Source: MWBV01 sp964418095 (GTDB lineage Archaea > Nanobdellota > Nanobdellia > Pacearchaeales > GW2011-AR1). From it: 63,637 nt of DNA. The translations under genes and the position numbers were made by a program. How positions within the stretch are numbered: position 1 is the stretch's first letter; every line of letters begins with the position of its first letter. The stretch is taken from assembly GCA_964418095.1 (NCBI GenBank), contig CAYQKM010000004.1:1-63637 (forward strand), written 5' to 3'. The notes beneath the pieces were generated by a model. That model ran no database searches. It was not told where the DNA came from and worked only from the letters and a program-made list of their open reading frames with translations. Of the stretch, positions 1-8,637 are shown piece by piece.

Positions 1-1073
1 TGATCTCCTGTAACCAACAAGTTAAGTTGCTGTTTAGGTGAAGTACTCTTTAAGTATTTGAAAAGAGTTATATCAATATACTCAATCATTAATTTTTTTT
101 CAATAGGTTTATTATCATGTCCGGGCAAATCTGTTTCTTTTATGTGGATATACATGTAATCTGTTTTCTTAATGTTCTTTCTAATAATATTTATAGAATG
201 CTTACATGCCCTTCTAAGTCCTCTCCATAAATTTTCATATGCATCAATTCCAGTCAATTCAGGATAATCAAAACTAAAATTTTTCATTCCACATGCTTCA
301 GAGAATCCAATTTCCAAAGGCATATAATTTGAAGAAACCCATTTCTTATATTGTTTAAGCTTAGGTGGTTCAATGCCTGCCCCCCTAACAAACAAAAAAT
401 TTGCAGGCAATAATCCTCTTTTAACTCTGTCAATATTAACTGGGTGATCATTTAAAACATTAAATGCTTTTTCTAAAAATTCATTTACAAGATTTACAGT
501 ATACAAAGTATTCTCTTCATCATCCAAAGGCTTGCATTTAGTAATTTTATTTAAATGAAATGTTATACCATCTGTATATGTAGAATCATTTCCTGAAACA
601 TTATCAGAAAACCCTCCTCTAAAAACTAAAGCTGCTCTATGTTGAATAGTAGGTTTAAACACAAACTTACAGGGCATTTTTATTTTATTCAATTCCTTTG
701 CTAGCTGAGATGCCTCTTTATTTGTTAGAGTTCTACCCGCTCTCCTATCCAAGATATTTCCTTTCTCTAATGAATCTATTGTTCCAAAATTAACTCTAAA
801 TGCTAAATCTCCTCTTGTTAAATTTAATCCACTTCCTCTTGCTTCTAATTGTCCCCTCGTACTTGAAATAAGTTCATTTCCAAAAAGAGAAACTATTGCT
901 TCATCTGACTCAGGTATAAAACCAGGCTTAACAGTATAAACATATCCTAACTCCCCTCTTGAAGCTAAAAAATCTAAATTAGGGGTTTGGGCAGCTTCTA
1001 AAGGAGTCATGTCATTTAATGCATTATTAGGTAAATCTCCTAACCCATCAAGTATAATAAATATTCCTTTCAT
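1..1073 (-). CDS. apgM: 2,3-bisphosphoglycerate-independent phosphoglycerate mutase, archaeal type (partial, C-terminus outside window)
   Basis: Interconverts 3- and 2-phosphoglycerate in glycolysis and gluconeogenesis, in the cytoplasm. I translated it from the minus strand, starting at the ATG complementary to 1071-1073; 357 codons lie in the window. The N-terminus MKGIFIILDGLGD has the metal-binding Asp of the alkaline-phosphatase superfamily (D9). PESDEAIVSLFGN (residues 54-66) matches the loop with the catalytic Ser. The last residues in the window read LLVTGD, the beginning of the family's TGDHSTP metal motif. About 50 residues should be missing, since the family is usually about 400 aa. 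A TATA-like element at about 1092-1102 lies about 24 nt upstream, so the transcript is probably leaderless. The archaeal ApgM subgroup is assigned from overall pattern. Confidence 0.9.
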   Translation of the reverse strand, partial: MKGIFIILDGLGDLPNNALNDMTPLEAAQTPNLDFLASRGELGYVYTVKPGFIPESDEAIVSLFGNELISSTRGQLEARGSGLNLTRGDLAFRVNFGTIDSLEKGNILDRRAGRTLTNKEASQLAKELNKIKMPCKFVFKPTIQHRAALVFRGGFSDNVSGNDSTYTDGITFHLNKITKCKPLDDEENTLYTVNLVNEFLEKAFNVLNDHPVNIDRVKRGLLPANFLFVRGAGIEPPKLKQYKKWVSSNYMPLEIGFSEACGMKNFSFDYPELTGIDAYENLWRGLRRACKHSINIIRKNIKKTDYMYIHIKETDLPGHDNKPIEKKLMIEYIDITLFKYLKSTSPKQQLNLLVTGD

Positions 1074-1184
1074 AGTTTATTTAAGCACCTTTTATTTATA
1101 AAAATTTAGATTATCTTGCTTTTGAAAATCTCATCTATTTATTCTAACCAAAACCTTAATAACTATTTATTTGCTTCTAAAAAG

Positions 1185-2390
1185 ATGTTTGGAAAACTAA
1201 AAGAAAAGCTAAAAAGTTGGACCCAGGGAATAATAAAAAAGACATCTGAAGAAGAAAATCTTCAAGAAATAGAAGAAAGTAAACCCCCAGAAAAGAAAAA
1301 GGAAGAAAAGAAGAAGAAATCTAAAAAGCCTCAAAAAGAAAAACAAGAAAAAGAAATAACGGAAAAAGAATCAGAAAATATTGAAGAAATAAAACCAATA
1401 GAAGAGCATAAGTATATTGAGCCAAAACAAAAAGAGTTTGATAAAGAAGAGCGGAAGATAAGTGAAAAAATACTTGAAGATATAAAAGTTGAAGAAAAAG
1501 AAAAGAAGGGATTCTTCAAAAAAATATTTTCTGGAATAAGCAAAGTTAAAATTTTAGAGGAAGAATTTAACGAATACTCTGAAGAACTAGAAATGATTTT
1601 ACTTGAAAATAATGTTGCATTAGAAGTTTCAGAAAAAATCATTAGGAAGCTAAAAGAAAAGATTGTGGAAAAAGAGTTCCTTAAAAAAGAAATAGAAGGA
1701 CAGATAAGAGAAACTCTTAAAGATATAATCTATGAAATACTAGTAAATCCTTTTGATTTAATTGAAAAAATAAAAGACAAAAAACTCCTAGAACATAAAC
1801 CCTACACAATATTATTTTGTGGAATAAATGGGACAGGGAAAACAACAACAATAGCAAAGATAGGAAGTCTATTAAAAGAAAAAAAACTATCCTGTGTCTT
1901 TGCTGCAGGAGATACTTTTAGAGCTGCTTCAATTGAACAACTAAAAAAACACGGTTCTAAACTAGGCATAAATGTTATCTCTCATGAGTATGGCTCAGAT
2001 CCAGCAGCAGTAGGATTTGATGCAATAAAATATGCTGAAAAAAATAAAATAGATGTTGTGCTAATAGATACTGCTGGAAGGATGCACACTGAAAAAAATC
2101 TAATGACTCAAATAGAGAAAATAGCAAGAGTATGCGACCCAGACACCAGTATTTTTATTGGAGAGAGCATAACTGGGAATGATATAGTCGAACAAATAAA
2201 ATCATTTAATAATTCAGTAAAAATAGATGGGATTATTTTAAGTAAAGCAGACATTGATGAAAAAGGCGGAACAGCTTTAAGTGTAGGATATATTACTAAA
2301 AAACCAATTCTCTACTTAGGAACAGGACAAGAATATAAAGACTTGGAAAAGTTTGATAAAAATAAGTTTGTAGATAGTTTAGAATTATAA
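1185..2390 (+). CDS. ftsY: Signal recognition particle receptor FtsY
   Basis: GTPase that docks SRP-ribosome complexes at the membrane during co-translational targeting. I place the start at ATG 1185 (MFGKLKEKLKSW), giving 401 aa. The longer frame from 1116 adds 23 residues unlike the family. Residues 1-110 are a Lys/Glu-rich acidic-basic arm, followed by the helical N domain. The G domain shows GINGTGKTT (about 213), DTAGR (about 295) and SKAD (about 353, a TKxD variant), plus the SRP-family DTFRAASIEQL insertion-box sequence. srp54 lies downstream on the same strand, separated only by an antisense tRNA gene, so both halves of the targeting GTPase pair are neighbours. Identification is secure. 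Confidence 0.96.
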   Translation: MFGKLKEKLKSWTQGIIKKTSEEENLQEIEESKPPEKKKEEKKKKSKKPQKEKQEKEITEKESENIEEIKPIEEHKYIEPKQKEFDKEERKISEKILEDIKVEEKEKKGFFKKIFSGISKVKILEEEFNEYSEELEMILLENNVALEVSEKIIRKLKEKIVEKEFLKKEIEGQIRETLKDIIYEILVNPFDLIEKIKDKKLLEHKPYTILFCGINGTGKTTTIAKIGSLLKEKKLSCVFAAGDTFRAASIEQLKKHGSKLGINVISHEYGSDPAAVGFDAIKYAEKNKIDVVLIDTAGRMHTEKNLMTQIEKIARVCDPDTSIFIGESITGNDIVEQIKSFNNSVKIDGIILSKADIDEKGGTALSVGYITKKPILYLGTGQEYKDLEKFDKNKFVDSLEL

Positions 2391-2405
2391 TTATCTAAAT
2401 GATTA

Positions 2406-2487
2406 CGCCAGTACCAGGAATCGAACCTAGAAATCCTTTAGGAAACACGCTCTCCAAGCGTACGGAGTACCATTGTCCCATACTGGC
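2406..2487 (-). tRNA. tRNA-Ser(GGA)
   Basis: Read on the minus strand, this 82-nt segment folds as a class II tRNA. The acceptor stem is GCCAGTA/TACTGGC with discriminator G, the D stem is GGA/TCC, the anticodon stem TACGC/GCGTG and the loop TTGGAGA (anticodon GGA). A 15-nt variable arm has a TCC/GGA helix, and the T arm is CTAGG-TTCGATT-CCTGG. The long variable arm and discriminator G are serine identity features. No intron and no encoded CCA. It lies antisense between ftsY and srp54. Confidence 0.95.
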
Positions 2488-2576
2488 CAGATTATTTAAC
2501 AACAAATATATTTTCTATTTAAAACAATATTTTTAATAACCCAAACTTTATTAACCTTTAACTTGCTAATTTTTCT

Positions 2577-3953
2577 ATGTTAGAAAAACTTGGAGAATCA
2601 CTAAGGAAAGCAAGAGATAAAATAGCTAATGCTTTGTTCTTAGATAAAAACCTGGTTGAGAGCATAGTAAGAGACTTACAAAGAGCACTAATAGAAGCAG
2701 ATGTAAATATACTTTTAGTAAAAGAAATCTCAGATAAAATAAAGAAAGCAGCATATGATGAAAGAATAAAGGAAATTGAAAAAAAAGAGCATATAATCAA
2801 ATTACTATATGATGAGCTAGCAGGCATTTTAGGAGAAAGCAAGCAATTAACCATAAACCCAAAATCTCAAAACAGAATAATGCTGCTGGGATTGTATGGA
2901 GCAGGAAAAACAACCACAATCGCAAAACTTGGAAACTGGTATGCAAAACGCAGCAAAAAAGTTGCATTAGTAGGATTAGATGTTCATAGACCTGCAGCAA
3001 AAGAACAGTTAATTCAGCTTGGCAAAAAAAACAACTTAAATGTCTTTGTGGATTTAGAAGAGACAAGTGCACTGAAAACATACAAGAAATTTGAAAAAAC
3101 TCTGAAAGATTATGAAATTATCCTGATAGATACAGCAGGAAGACACACTCTTGACAAAGAATTAATTTCAGAGATAAAAGAATTAAACAAATTAATAAAA
3201 CCAACAGAAACAATTTTAGTCATGCCTGCAGATATTGGACAGGCTGCAAAAAAGCAGGCTGAAGAATTTCAAAAAGCACTAAACATCTCAGGAGTAATAA
3301 TAACCCGTATGGATTCAACTGCAAAGGCAGGAGGGGCTTTAACTGCGTGCGCTGAGACAAATGCTCCCGTCTATTACATAACCACAGGAGAAAAAATAAA
3401 TGACATAGAAGAATTCCACTCAAAAAAATTCCTCTCAAGGCTTCTTGGCATGGGTGATTTGGAAGCCCTTATTGAAAAGATACGTTCTGTCACAGATGAA
3501 TCCCAGCAAGAAAAAATGCAAAAAAAACTAGAAGAAGGAAAACTTTCTCTAGAGGATGTAATTGAACAAGTAAAATCAATGAACCAAATAGGAGGGTTTG
3601 ATAAAATAAAAAACATGATTCCAGGTTTAGGAAGTGCAAAAATTCCTGAAAATATGCTTGAATCCCAACAAGAAAAAATTGCAAAGTGGGAACATATTAT
3701 CAAATCAATGACAAAAGAAGAAAGAGAAAATCCAGAATTATTTGAAAAACAAACCTCAAGAATAAGCAGGGTTGCTGAAGGAGCGGGTGTAAATAATAGT
3801 GATATTCGAGCTCTCCTAAAACAATATAAAATGCTTCAAGACATGATGAAAGGCGGACTTGAAAATATGGATATGTCCAAAGGACTCTCTCAAAAACAAA
3901 TACAAAAAATGATGAAGAAATTTGGAAAGAAAAAAATGATGAGATTTAAATAA
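2577..3953 (+). CDS. srp54: Signal recognition particle protein SRP54
   Basis: GTPase subunit of SRP; binds signal peptides and 7S RNA and interacts with FtsY. The protein is 458 aa, close to the usual archaeal length. An N-terminal helical bundle (1-90) precedes the G domain with GLYGAGKTT (about 105), LDVHRPAAKEQL, DTAGR (about 184) and TRMD (about 243). The Met-rich M domain runs from about 300 to the end and includes the finger-loop-like GGFDKIKNMIPGLG and a basic C-terminus. A VKOR-like membrane protein starts 1 nt after the stop, so the two are probably co-transcribed. No missing domains seen. Confidence 0.97.
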   Translation: MLEKLGESLRKARDKIANALFLDKNLVESIVRDLQRALIEADVNILLVKEISDKIKKAAYDERIKEIEKKEHIIKLLYDELAGILGESKQLTINPKSQNRIMLLGLYGAGKTTTIAKLGNWYAKRSKKVALVGLDVHRPAAKEQLIQLGKKNNLNVFVDLEETSALKTYKKFEKTLKDYEIILIDTAGRHTLDKELISEIKELNKLIKPTETILVMPADIGQAAKKQAEEFQKALNISGVIITRMDSTAKAGGALTACAETNAPVYYITTGEKINDIEEFHSKKFLSRLLGMGDLEALIEKIRSVTDESQQEKMQKKLEEGKLSLEDVIEQVKSMNQIGGFDKIKNMIPGLGSAKIPENMLESQQEKIAKWEHIIKSMTKEERENPELFEKQTSRISRVAEGAGVNNSDIRALLKQYKMLQDMMKGGLENMDMSKGLSQKQIQKMMKKFGKKKMMRFK

Positions 3954-3954
3954 A

Positions 3955-4356
3955 ATGAAAAAAACAAAATATATCTTATTAATAATAATATTTTCTCTAT
4001 CTCTTTTAGCCTCAGCAATATTAACTTTCATTCCTCCAGAAAAAGCATGTGGGGGAGTAGAAACAACCTGCTATGCTGTTCAAACTTCTCAATATGAAAA
4101 AACACTTGGAATGCACAATAGTATTTTAGGGTTAATTGCATTTTCAACACTCTTAGTGTTCTCACTATCTTATTTAAAAAACCCAAAAAAATACAAAAAA
4201 CAAATAATAATTTTAGGAATTTTAATAGGCTCAATATTTGCAATTTATTTTTTATATCTTCAATTTTTTGTAATTAATGCTATTTGTAAATATTGTATGA
4301 TTATAGACATAGGGGCTTTACTAAGTCTAATAATGGTTTTTACATTGAAAGGATAA
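3955..4356 (+). CDS. VKOR-family membrane thiol oxidoreductase
   Basis: Predicted quinone-linked membrane protein that generates disulfides for extracytoplasmic proteins, replacing DsbB in many archaea. The 133-aa protein has four hydrophobic segments. C32 and C39 sit in the first external loop, the conserved GMHNS stretch follows (about 52-56), and the CKYC redox motif (C111/C114) lies at the start of the last helix, in the VKOR family order. There is no fused thioredoxin domain. The gene starts 1 nt after srp54, which fits a role in folding exported proteins. Several secreted proteins in the window contain paired cysteines (16160-16498, 18236-19186, 19292-19810). The substrate thioredoxin is not in this window. 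Confidence 0.88.
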   Translation: MKKTKYILLIIIFSLSLLASAILTFIPPEKACGGVETTCYAVQTSQYEKTLGMHNSILGLIAFSTLLVFSLSYLKNPKKYKKQIIILGILIGSIFAIYFLYLQFFVINAICKYCMIIDIGALLSLIMVFTLKG

Positions 4357-4367
4357 ATCTCAAAAAG

Positions 4368-5045
4368 TTACTCTCTCTTTAGTCTTCCTTCTAAAGATCC
4401 TTCTTTAGATTTTTTCACATTCAAAAACTTTGTAGAGAATTCTGACAAAACTTGCTTCCCTTCAATTTCCCTCGCAACAATTTCAATAGGATATGAAAAA
4501 TGAAAATCATCTCCTGGCTCAAACTTAACTGCTTCACTTAGATTAGCAGAGTAAATTGTCCTGTCCTCTTCATCTCTCCTTTTAACTCTAAGAGAGTATG
4601 AAACACCCATTAAGAAAAAATGAAGACTATCTCCATCTTTAAACTCCCCATTTTCAAATTTACCAAATAACTCTGGGAGAGTTTTATACTTCTCATTAAA
4701 ATGAGTGTTTTCTAAAGACTTCTTTATTTCTCGAGGTTTTCCTCTACATGCAGAGTAATCTGAAAAAATATATCCTGAACCTTTAGAATAATTAAAAGAC
4801 TCATTCTTAAATAAAAAATGCTTAGTTTCATTATAAGTGGTATCATCTACTTGGTTAAAATTCATTGAATAAAGTCCCAATAAAAAAGAAAAATCTATTT
4901 CTTTTTTAGATAAATTAAGAGAACTATTTGTAGATGGGAACCCTCCCCCCTCTGTTTTAATTCCATAACTCAATTTATCCTGAGGAAATGCAAGCACACT
5001 TGAAAAAAATAAAGCACTTGCAAGGAAAATTTCCTTAAACTTCAT
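4368..5045 (-). CDS. Secreted protein of unknown function
   Basis: I do not recognise the family. The start is placed at the ATG complementary to 5043-5045, giving 225 aa that begin MKFKEIFLASALFFSSVLAF, a clear signal peptide. The frame continues 25 residues upstream without such a signal. The mature part is Ser/Asn/Phe-rich, mostly polar, with predicted beta-strand character and no second membrane helix, so it should be released or attached outside. It has a single mature Cys (in YSACRGKPRE). It is convergent with the VKOR gene (11 nt between stops) and divergent from bud32. Confidence 0.7.
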   Translation of the reverse strand: MKFKEIFLASALFFSSVLAFPQDKLSYGIKTEGGGFPSTNSSLNLSKKEIDFSFLLGLYSMNFNQVDDTTYNETKHFLFKNESFNYSKGSGYIFSDYSACRGKPREIKKSLENTHFNEKYKTLPELFGKFENGEFKDGDSLHFFLMGVSYSLRVKRRDEEDRTIYSANLSEAVKFEPGDDFHFSYPIEIVAREIEGKQVLSEFSTKFLNVKKSKEGSLEGRLKRE

Positions 5046-5137
5046 TAAAAAGAGATTAAAAAAGAGTATAAAAGCATTTATATTAAAGCATTTAACCAAA
5101 GAATAAAACTTAAAATGCAAAAAAACATTAATAATTC

Positions 5138-5758
5138 ATGAAATTAATACAGCAAGGTGCAGAAGCAAAAATATTCCTAGATAAAAAAAACAATCTAATA
5201 ATTAAAGATAGAATCTCTAAACATTATAGAATTCCAGAATTAGATAAAAAGATAATTAAGCAAAGAACAAAATCAGAAACTAAGCTTCTTGAAAAAGCAA
5301 ATAAAATAATTCCTTGTCCAAAGCCCTCTCATCCATTTAAAGAATTAAAAGAAAACAGCAAAATATCTATGGAGTATATAGAAGGAAAAAAATTATCTGA
5401 AAATTTAAATGAATTCTCTTTAAATAAACAAAAAAACATAATAGTAAAAGTAGGGACATCAATTTCAAAACTACACAAATCAGACATAATCCACGGGGAT
5501 TTAACTACAAGCAATATGATATTAAAAGACAATAAAGTATTTTTAGTTGACTTTGGATTAGGATATATTTCTAAAAAAATAGAAGATAAAGCGGTAGATA
5601 TTCATTTATTAAAACAGGCATTAGAAGCAAAGCACTTTAAAAATTGGAAAACCCTTTTTGAAGAATTCAAAAAGTCTTACTCTAAAAATAACCCTGAGTC
5701 AAAACAAGTGTTTGAGAGAGTTATTGCAGTTGAAAGAAGAGGAAGATATAAACACTAA
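5138..5758 (+). CDS. bud32: Bud32/PRPK-type KEOPS kinase/ATPase
   Basis: Small atypical kinase of the KEOPS complex, which with Kae1, Cgi121 and Pcc1 makes N6-threonylcarbamoyladenosine at position 37 of ANN-decoding tRNAs. At 206 aa it is full length for a standalone Bud32. Seen: the glycine-poor N-lobe GAEAKIF, the lysine-bearing IIKDR (about 21-25), the family signature YRIPELDKKI (30-39), the catalytic loop HGDLTTSNM (119-127, D121) and DFG at 138-140. In many archaea Bud32 is fused to Kae1; here it stands alone and kae1 is not in the window. Identification is strong. Confidence 0.93.
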   Translation: MKLIQQGAEAKIFLDKKNNLIIKDRISKHYRIPELDKKIIKQRTKSETKLLEKANKIIPCPKPSHPFKELKENSKISMEYIEGKKLSENLNEFSLNKQKNIIVKVGTSISKLHKSDIIHGDLTTSNMILKDNKVFLVDFGLGYISKKIEDKAVDIHLLKQALEAKHFKNWKTLFEEFKKSYSKNNPESKQVFERVIAVERRGRYKH

Positions 5759-5812
5759 ACAATATAATCCAATAACCCAAATACTTTTAATAGAATTTAA
5801 ATCTAAATAAAT

Positions 5813-6664
5813 ATGAAGATAAGTAAATTAAGTAAAATTGTTTTTCCTGTATTAACAACACTCTCTGTCTCATTATTTAACAATTGCAATCAAAACCCAA
5901 TCATTTTTGATTGTTCTAAAGAAAAGCCAAAATCAGAAGTCTTATTAAAAAATAAAGACAAGGAGAAATCTGAATCATCTCCTCCAGAATTTGATTTAAA
6001 ATATTCTAAAAATGTAGAAGATAGCAGAGCCTATCTAAAAGAAGCTGTCAACTATAACCCTTTTTTACGAGATAGTGTCTACCTGCTAAAAAACATAAAC
6101 CAACTTACAAAAAGATTAGAACACTCATATGTTCAAGACACATTAGGAAATGACATATTCTATAGAACAGATGAATTAAATCTGGAACAGCTTCAAAGGA
6201 TTTACCTGATGATGAATTCTCTAAAAGAAAAATCATTTAGACAAGAAATAGGACAAAAGATAAAAGATGATGTAGAAGATCAATTTGCTGAGCACGGAGG
6301 CTTAGTTTTCCACAACAAAGGGAAGATTTATTTAAAGAGTATAGAGAGTTGTTTAATAAAAGACACTGCTTATAATACTTCTTATTGTTTTCCAACTGAA
6401 GCACATTTTATAGCTAATTTAGGAAAATTCCATATTCATGCTGAAGACTATACTGAACAAGAGTATGCTCATCCAAGCAATATTGACTTAACAATCTCCT
6501 ATTATGCCTCCAAAATGTTTAATGAAAGTAATGAATTTGTAATAACTTCACTAGAAAAAGGGAAATTCAATATAGACTATTATGGTGGAAATATGTTAAC
6601 TGGCCCCCTAACAAAGGTATTTGATTTAGGAAACTATTACTATGATACACTCAACTTAAAATAA
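5813..6664 (+). CDS. Putative secreted lipoprotein, unknown function
   Basis: A 283-aa protein of no family I recognise. The N-terminus is basic (MKISKLSK), then a hydrophobic stretch ends in SLFNNC at about 20-25, resembling a lipobox, so Cys25 may be lipidated. The mature region begins with a charged Lys/Glu/Ser linker (about 35-65), followed by a globular, probably mixed alpha/beta part rich in Tyr and Asn. GGLVFHNKGKIYLKS and AHFIANLGKFHIHAEDY stand out, the latter with a His-x-His that could bind metal, though this is speculative. tRNA-Gln lies immediately downstream on the opposite strand, 2 nt after the stop. Confidence 0.65.
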   Translation: MKISKLSKIVFPVLTTLSVSLFNNCNQNPIIFDCSKEKPKSEVLLKNKDKEKSESSPPEFDLKYSKNVEDSRAYLKEAVNYNPFLRDSVYLLKNINQLTKRLEHSYVQDTLGNDIFYRTDELNLEQLQRIYLMMNSLKEKSFRQEIGQKIKDDVEDQFAEHGGLVFHNKGKIYLKSIESCLIKDTAYNTSYCFPTEAHFIANLGKFHIHAEDYTEQEYAHPSNIDLTISYYASKMFNESNEFVITSLEKGKFNIDYYGGNMLTGPLTKVFDLGNYYYDTLNLK

Positions 6665-6665
6665 A

Positions 6666-6757
6666 TAGCCCTACCAGGATTCGAACCTGGGTCTCGGCCT
6701 CTCTTCGCTTATCTAAACTCCAAAGGGCCGCATACTTGACCACTGTACTATAGGGCT
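6666..6757 (-). tRNA. tRNA-Gln(UUG) with a 19-nt intron
   Basis: On the minus strand 92 nt fold as a tRNA. The acceptor stem is AGCCCTA/TAGGGCT with discriminator A, the D arm has GTAC/GTAT around AGTGGTCAA, and the T arm is CCAGG-TTCGAAT-CCTGG. The anticodon stem CGGCC/GGCCG encloses 26 nt rather than 7. Removing 6701-6719 leaves the loop CTTTGGA with anticodon TTG. The intron sits at the canonical position 37/38, and the flanks form a bulge-helix-bulge: GGA bulge, 4-bp CTTT/GAAG helix, AGA bulge. The mature tRNA is 73 nt, with no encoded CCA. Confidence 0.92.
6701..6719 (-). other. tRNA-Gln intron (19 nt)
   Basis: Sequence on the minus strand is AGTTTAGATAAGCGAAGAG. It is bounded by two 3-nt bulges and folds into its own short hairpin (GTTT/AAGC with an AGAT loop). 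The boundaries follow from the bulge-helix-bulge cut rule, which cuts after the second nucleotide of each bulge, and leave a normal 7-nt anticodon loop. Confidence 0.88.
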
Positions 6758-6879
6758 TTACATTCTGAAAAACAAAAACAAGAACTATTTATAAAATTAC
6801 CTTATCTAAACACTCTTAAAAAGAATAATCTATTTAATGCAACAATAAGCTTTAAAAAACCACTTTACGAAATAGTAAG

Positions 6880-7230
6880 ATGGTTAAGGAAACAAAAGAT
6901 AAACAAGAAGAAAAAGCTGAAAAACCAAAAAAACTAACTAATGCAGAGTATGAAAAAAAAGTAATAGAGTTAGCAGATAAAGGACTTACTGCTGAAAAGA
7001 TAGGAGAAGAATTAAAAAGAAAAAATATCCATCCAAAAGAATACGATAAAAAAATCTCTAAAATACTAAAAGAAAAATATGTTAGTCCAGATTTAAAGAA
7101 TGCTGAAGAAAAGCTAGAAAAAATTGAAGAACATTTAAAAAATAATAAACAAGACAAGAGAGCAAAAAGAGAAAGAAGTAGAATCTTCTCAAGAATTAGA
7201 AAAATTAAGAAATATTTAAAGAAAATATAA
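6880..7230 (+). CDS. rps15: Small ribosomal subunit protein uS15, N-terminally divergent
   Basis: 30S protein that binds 16S rRNA and helps form the platform and bridge B4. The 116 aa match archaeal uS15 from about residue 20 onward. Seen: ELADKGLTAEKIGEELK, KKISKILKEKYVSPDL and the C-terminal helical hairpin EEHLKNNKQDKRAKRERSR. The usual archaeal start, with its HSRKKGKSGS-type basic stretch, is absent; a Lys/Glu-rich leader (KETKDKQEEKAEKPKK) replaces it. recJ follows 17 nt downstream, and the uS15-DHH nuclease pairing is a known archaeal gene order that supports both calls. Confidence 0.9.
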   Translation: MVKETKDKQEEKAEKPKKLTNAEYEKKVIELADKGLTAEKIGEELKRKNIHPKEYDKKISKILKEKYVSPDLKNAEEKLEKIEEHLKNNKQDKRAKRERSRIFSRIRKIKKYLKKI

Positions 7231-7247
7231 GATTCTTTTAAAATAAA

Positions 7248-8585
7248 ATGAAAAAAGAGGAAAAGAGTTTACAAGAAGAAATTAAATTATTTGCTAAAGA
7301 ATTTATAGAAAAAACAAAGAATAAAGAGATTCAAATTATTAGCCACTTTGATACAGATGGAATAACCTCTGCAGCAATAATTATAAGTGCATTAAAAAAA
7401 CTTGATAAGAAGTTTTCAATGAGAATCTTGAAAAGTTTAGAAGAAAAAACAATAAAAAAACTCCCAAAAGACAAAATAATAATGTTCTTAGATTTAGGTT
7501 CAGGAAGTTTTGAACATATTAAAAAACACAACCTAAAAGAAGTATTCATAATAGATCATCACGAAGTAGGTAAAGACATTCCAGAAAATGTAAGAATAAT
7601 AAACCCTCATCTCTCAAACAAGGAAAAAATAAGCAGTTCTGGATTAACTTATCTTTTCTGCAAAGAAATACATCCTGAAGTTAAAGAATTATCTAAATTA
7701 GCAATACTAGGAATGATAGGAGATTGTCTTGAAAAAGAAATTGACTCACTAAATAATGGAATTCTTGAAGAAAGCGGAATTCAAAGAAAAAGAGGAATAT
7801 TAATTTATCCCTCAACACGTCCAGTAAATAGAGTTTTAGAATATTCTTCTAACCCCTATATTCCAGAAGTGACAGGAAATATGAGAGGAGTATTAGAATT
7901 GCTCAGAGAAACAGGAATAGTCCCTGAAAAAGGAAAATACAAGAGTATAATTGAACTTGATGAAAAAGAAATGAAAAATTTAACAACTGCAATATTACTT
8001 AGAAGTCCTAAAATAAAGGCAAAGGACTTAGTAGGAGATATATTCTTAATAAAAATGTTTAATAGATTAGAAGATGCGCGAGATATTAGCGCAATAGTTA
8101 ATGCTTGCTCCAGGTCAGGAAAACCCGAGTTAGCACTTCAATATTGTTTGGAAATACCTTCTGCAAAAAAGAATGCTGAATTAACTCAAATCAAATACAG
8201 GCAAAAAATAATCTCAGGATTAGATTTTGTACAAAAAACAGAAAAGATTTCTGGAAAAGGATTTGTAATAATCAATGCCCAAGACAATGTAAAAGATACA
8301 ATGATAGGAACAATAGCAAGCATAATTTCAAATTCATCAATATATGAAGAAGGAACAGTCATTGTAACAATGGCTTACTATGAAGATAAAATAAAAGTCT
8401 CAGCAAGGGATGTTGGAAGAAGAGGTAGAAATCTTAAAAATCTCTTAGAAAATGTAATCACCTCGGTAGGAGGAGAAGTTGGAGGACACGAACACGCTGC
8501 AGGATGCATTGTCCATAAAAAAAAGGAAATAGAATTCATTGAAATGTTAAGGAAAAATTTAGAAGTTGAGTTAGTAAATGCCTAA
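7248..8585 (+). CDS. recJ: RecJ/GAN-like DHH-DHHA1 single-strand exonuclease
   Basis: Archaeal RecJ homologue, related to Cdc45/GAN, expected to degrade single-stranded DNA or RNA at forks and associate with GINS/MCM. It is 445 aa. The DHH domain shows SHFDTDGIT (32-40), DLGSG (about 82-86) and IIDHHEVG (about 102-109). The C-terminal DHHA1 domain ends in GGEVGGHEHAAG (about 416-427), which binds substrate. All canonical metal residues look present, so it is probably active rather than a Cdc45-like scaffold. It sits 17 nt behind rps15 in the conserved archaeal order. Confidence 0.92.
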   Translation: MKKEEKSLQEEIKLFAKEFIEKTKNKEIQIISHFDTDGITSAAIIISALKKLDKKFSMRILKSLEEKTIKKLPKDKIIMFLDLGSGSFEHIKKHNLKEVFIIDHHEVGKDIPENVRIINPHLSNKEKISSSGLTYLFCKEIHPEVKELSKLAILGMIGDCLEKEIDSLNNGILEESGIQRKRGILIYPSTRPVNRVLEYSSNPYIPEVTGNMRGVLELLRETGIVPEKGKYKSIIELDEKEMKNLTTAILLRSPKIKAKDLVGDIFLIKMFNRLEDARDISAIVNACSRSGKPELALQYCLEIPSAKKNAELTQIKYRQKIISGLDFVQKTEKISGKGFVIINAQDNVKDTMIGTIASIISNSSIYEEGTVIVTMAYYEDKIKVSARDVGRRGRNLKNLLENVITSVGGEVGGHEHAAGCIVHKKKEIEFIEMLRKNLEVELVNA

Positions 8586-8637
8586 ATTTCTAACTCCCAA
8601 ACATAACCTTTAAAACCTCATTACTTCTTTAAAAAAT

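Noticed and set aside
1116..1184. Upstream extension of ftsY
   Set aside because: The first 23 residues are unlike FtsY, and an ATG at 1185 gives the usual MFGKLKEKL start.
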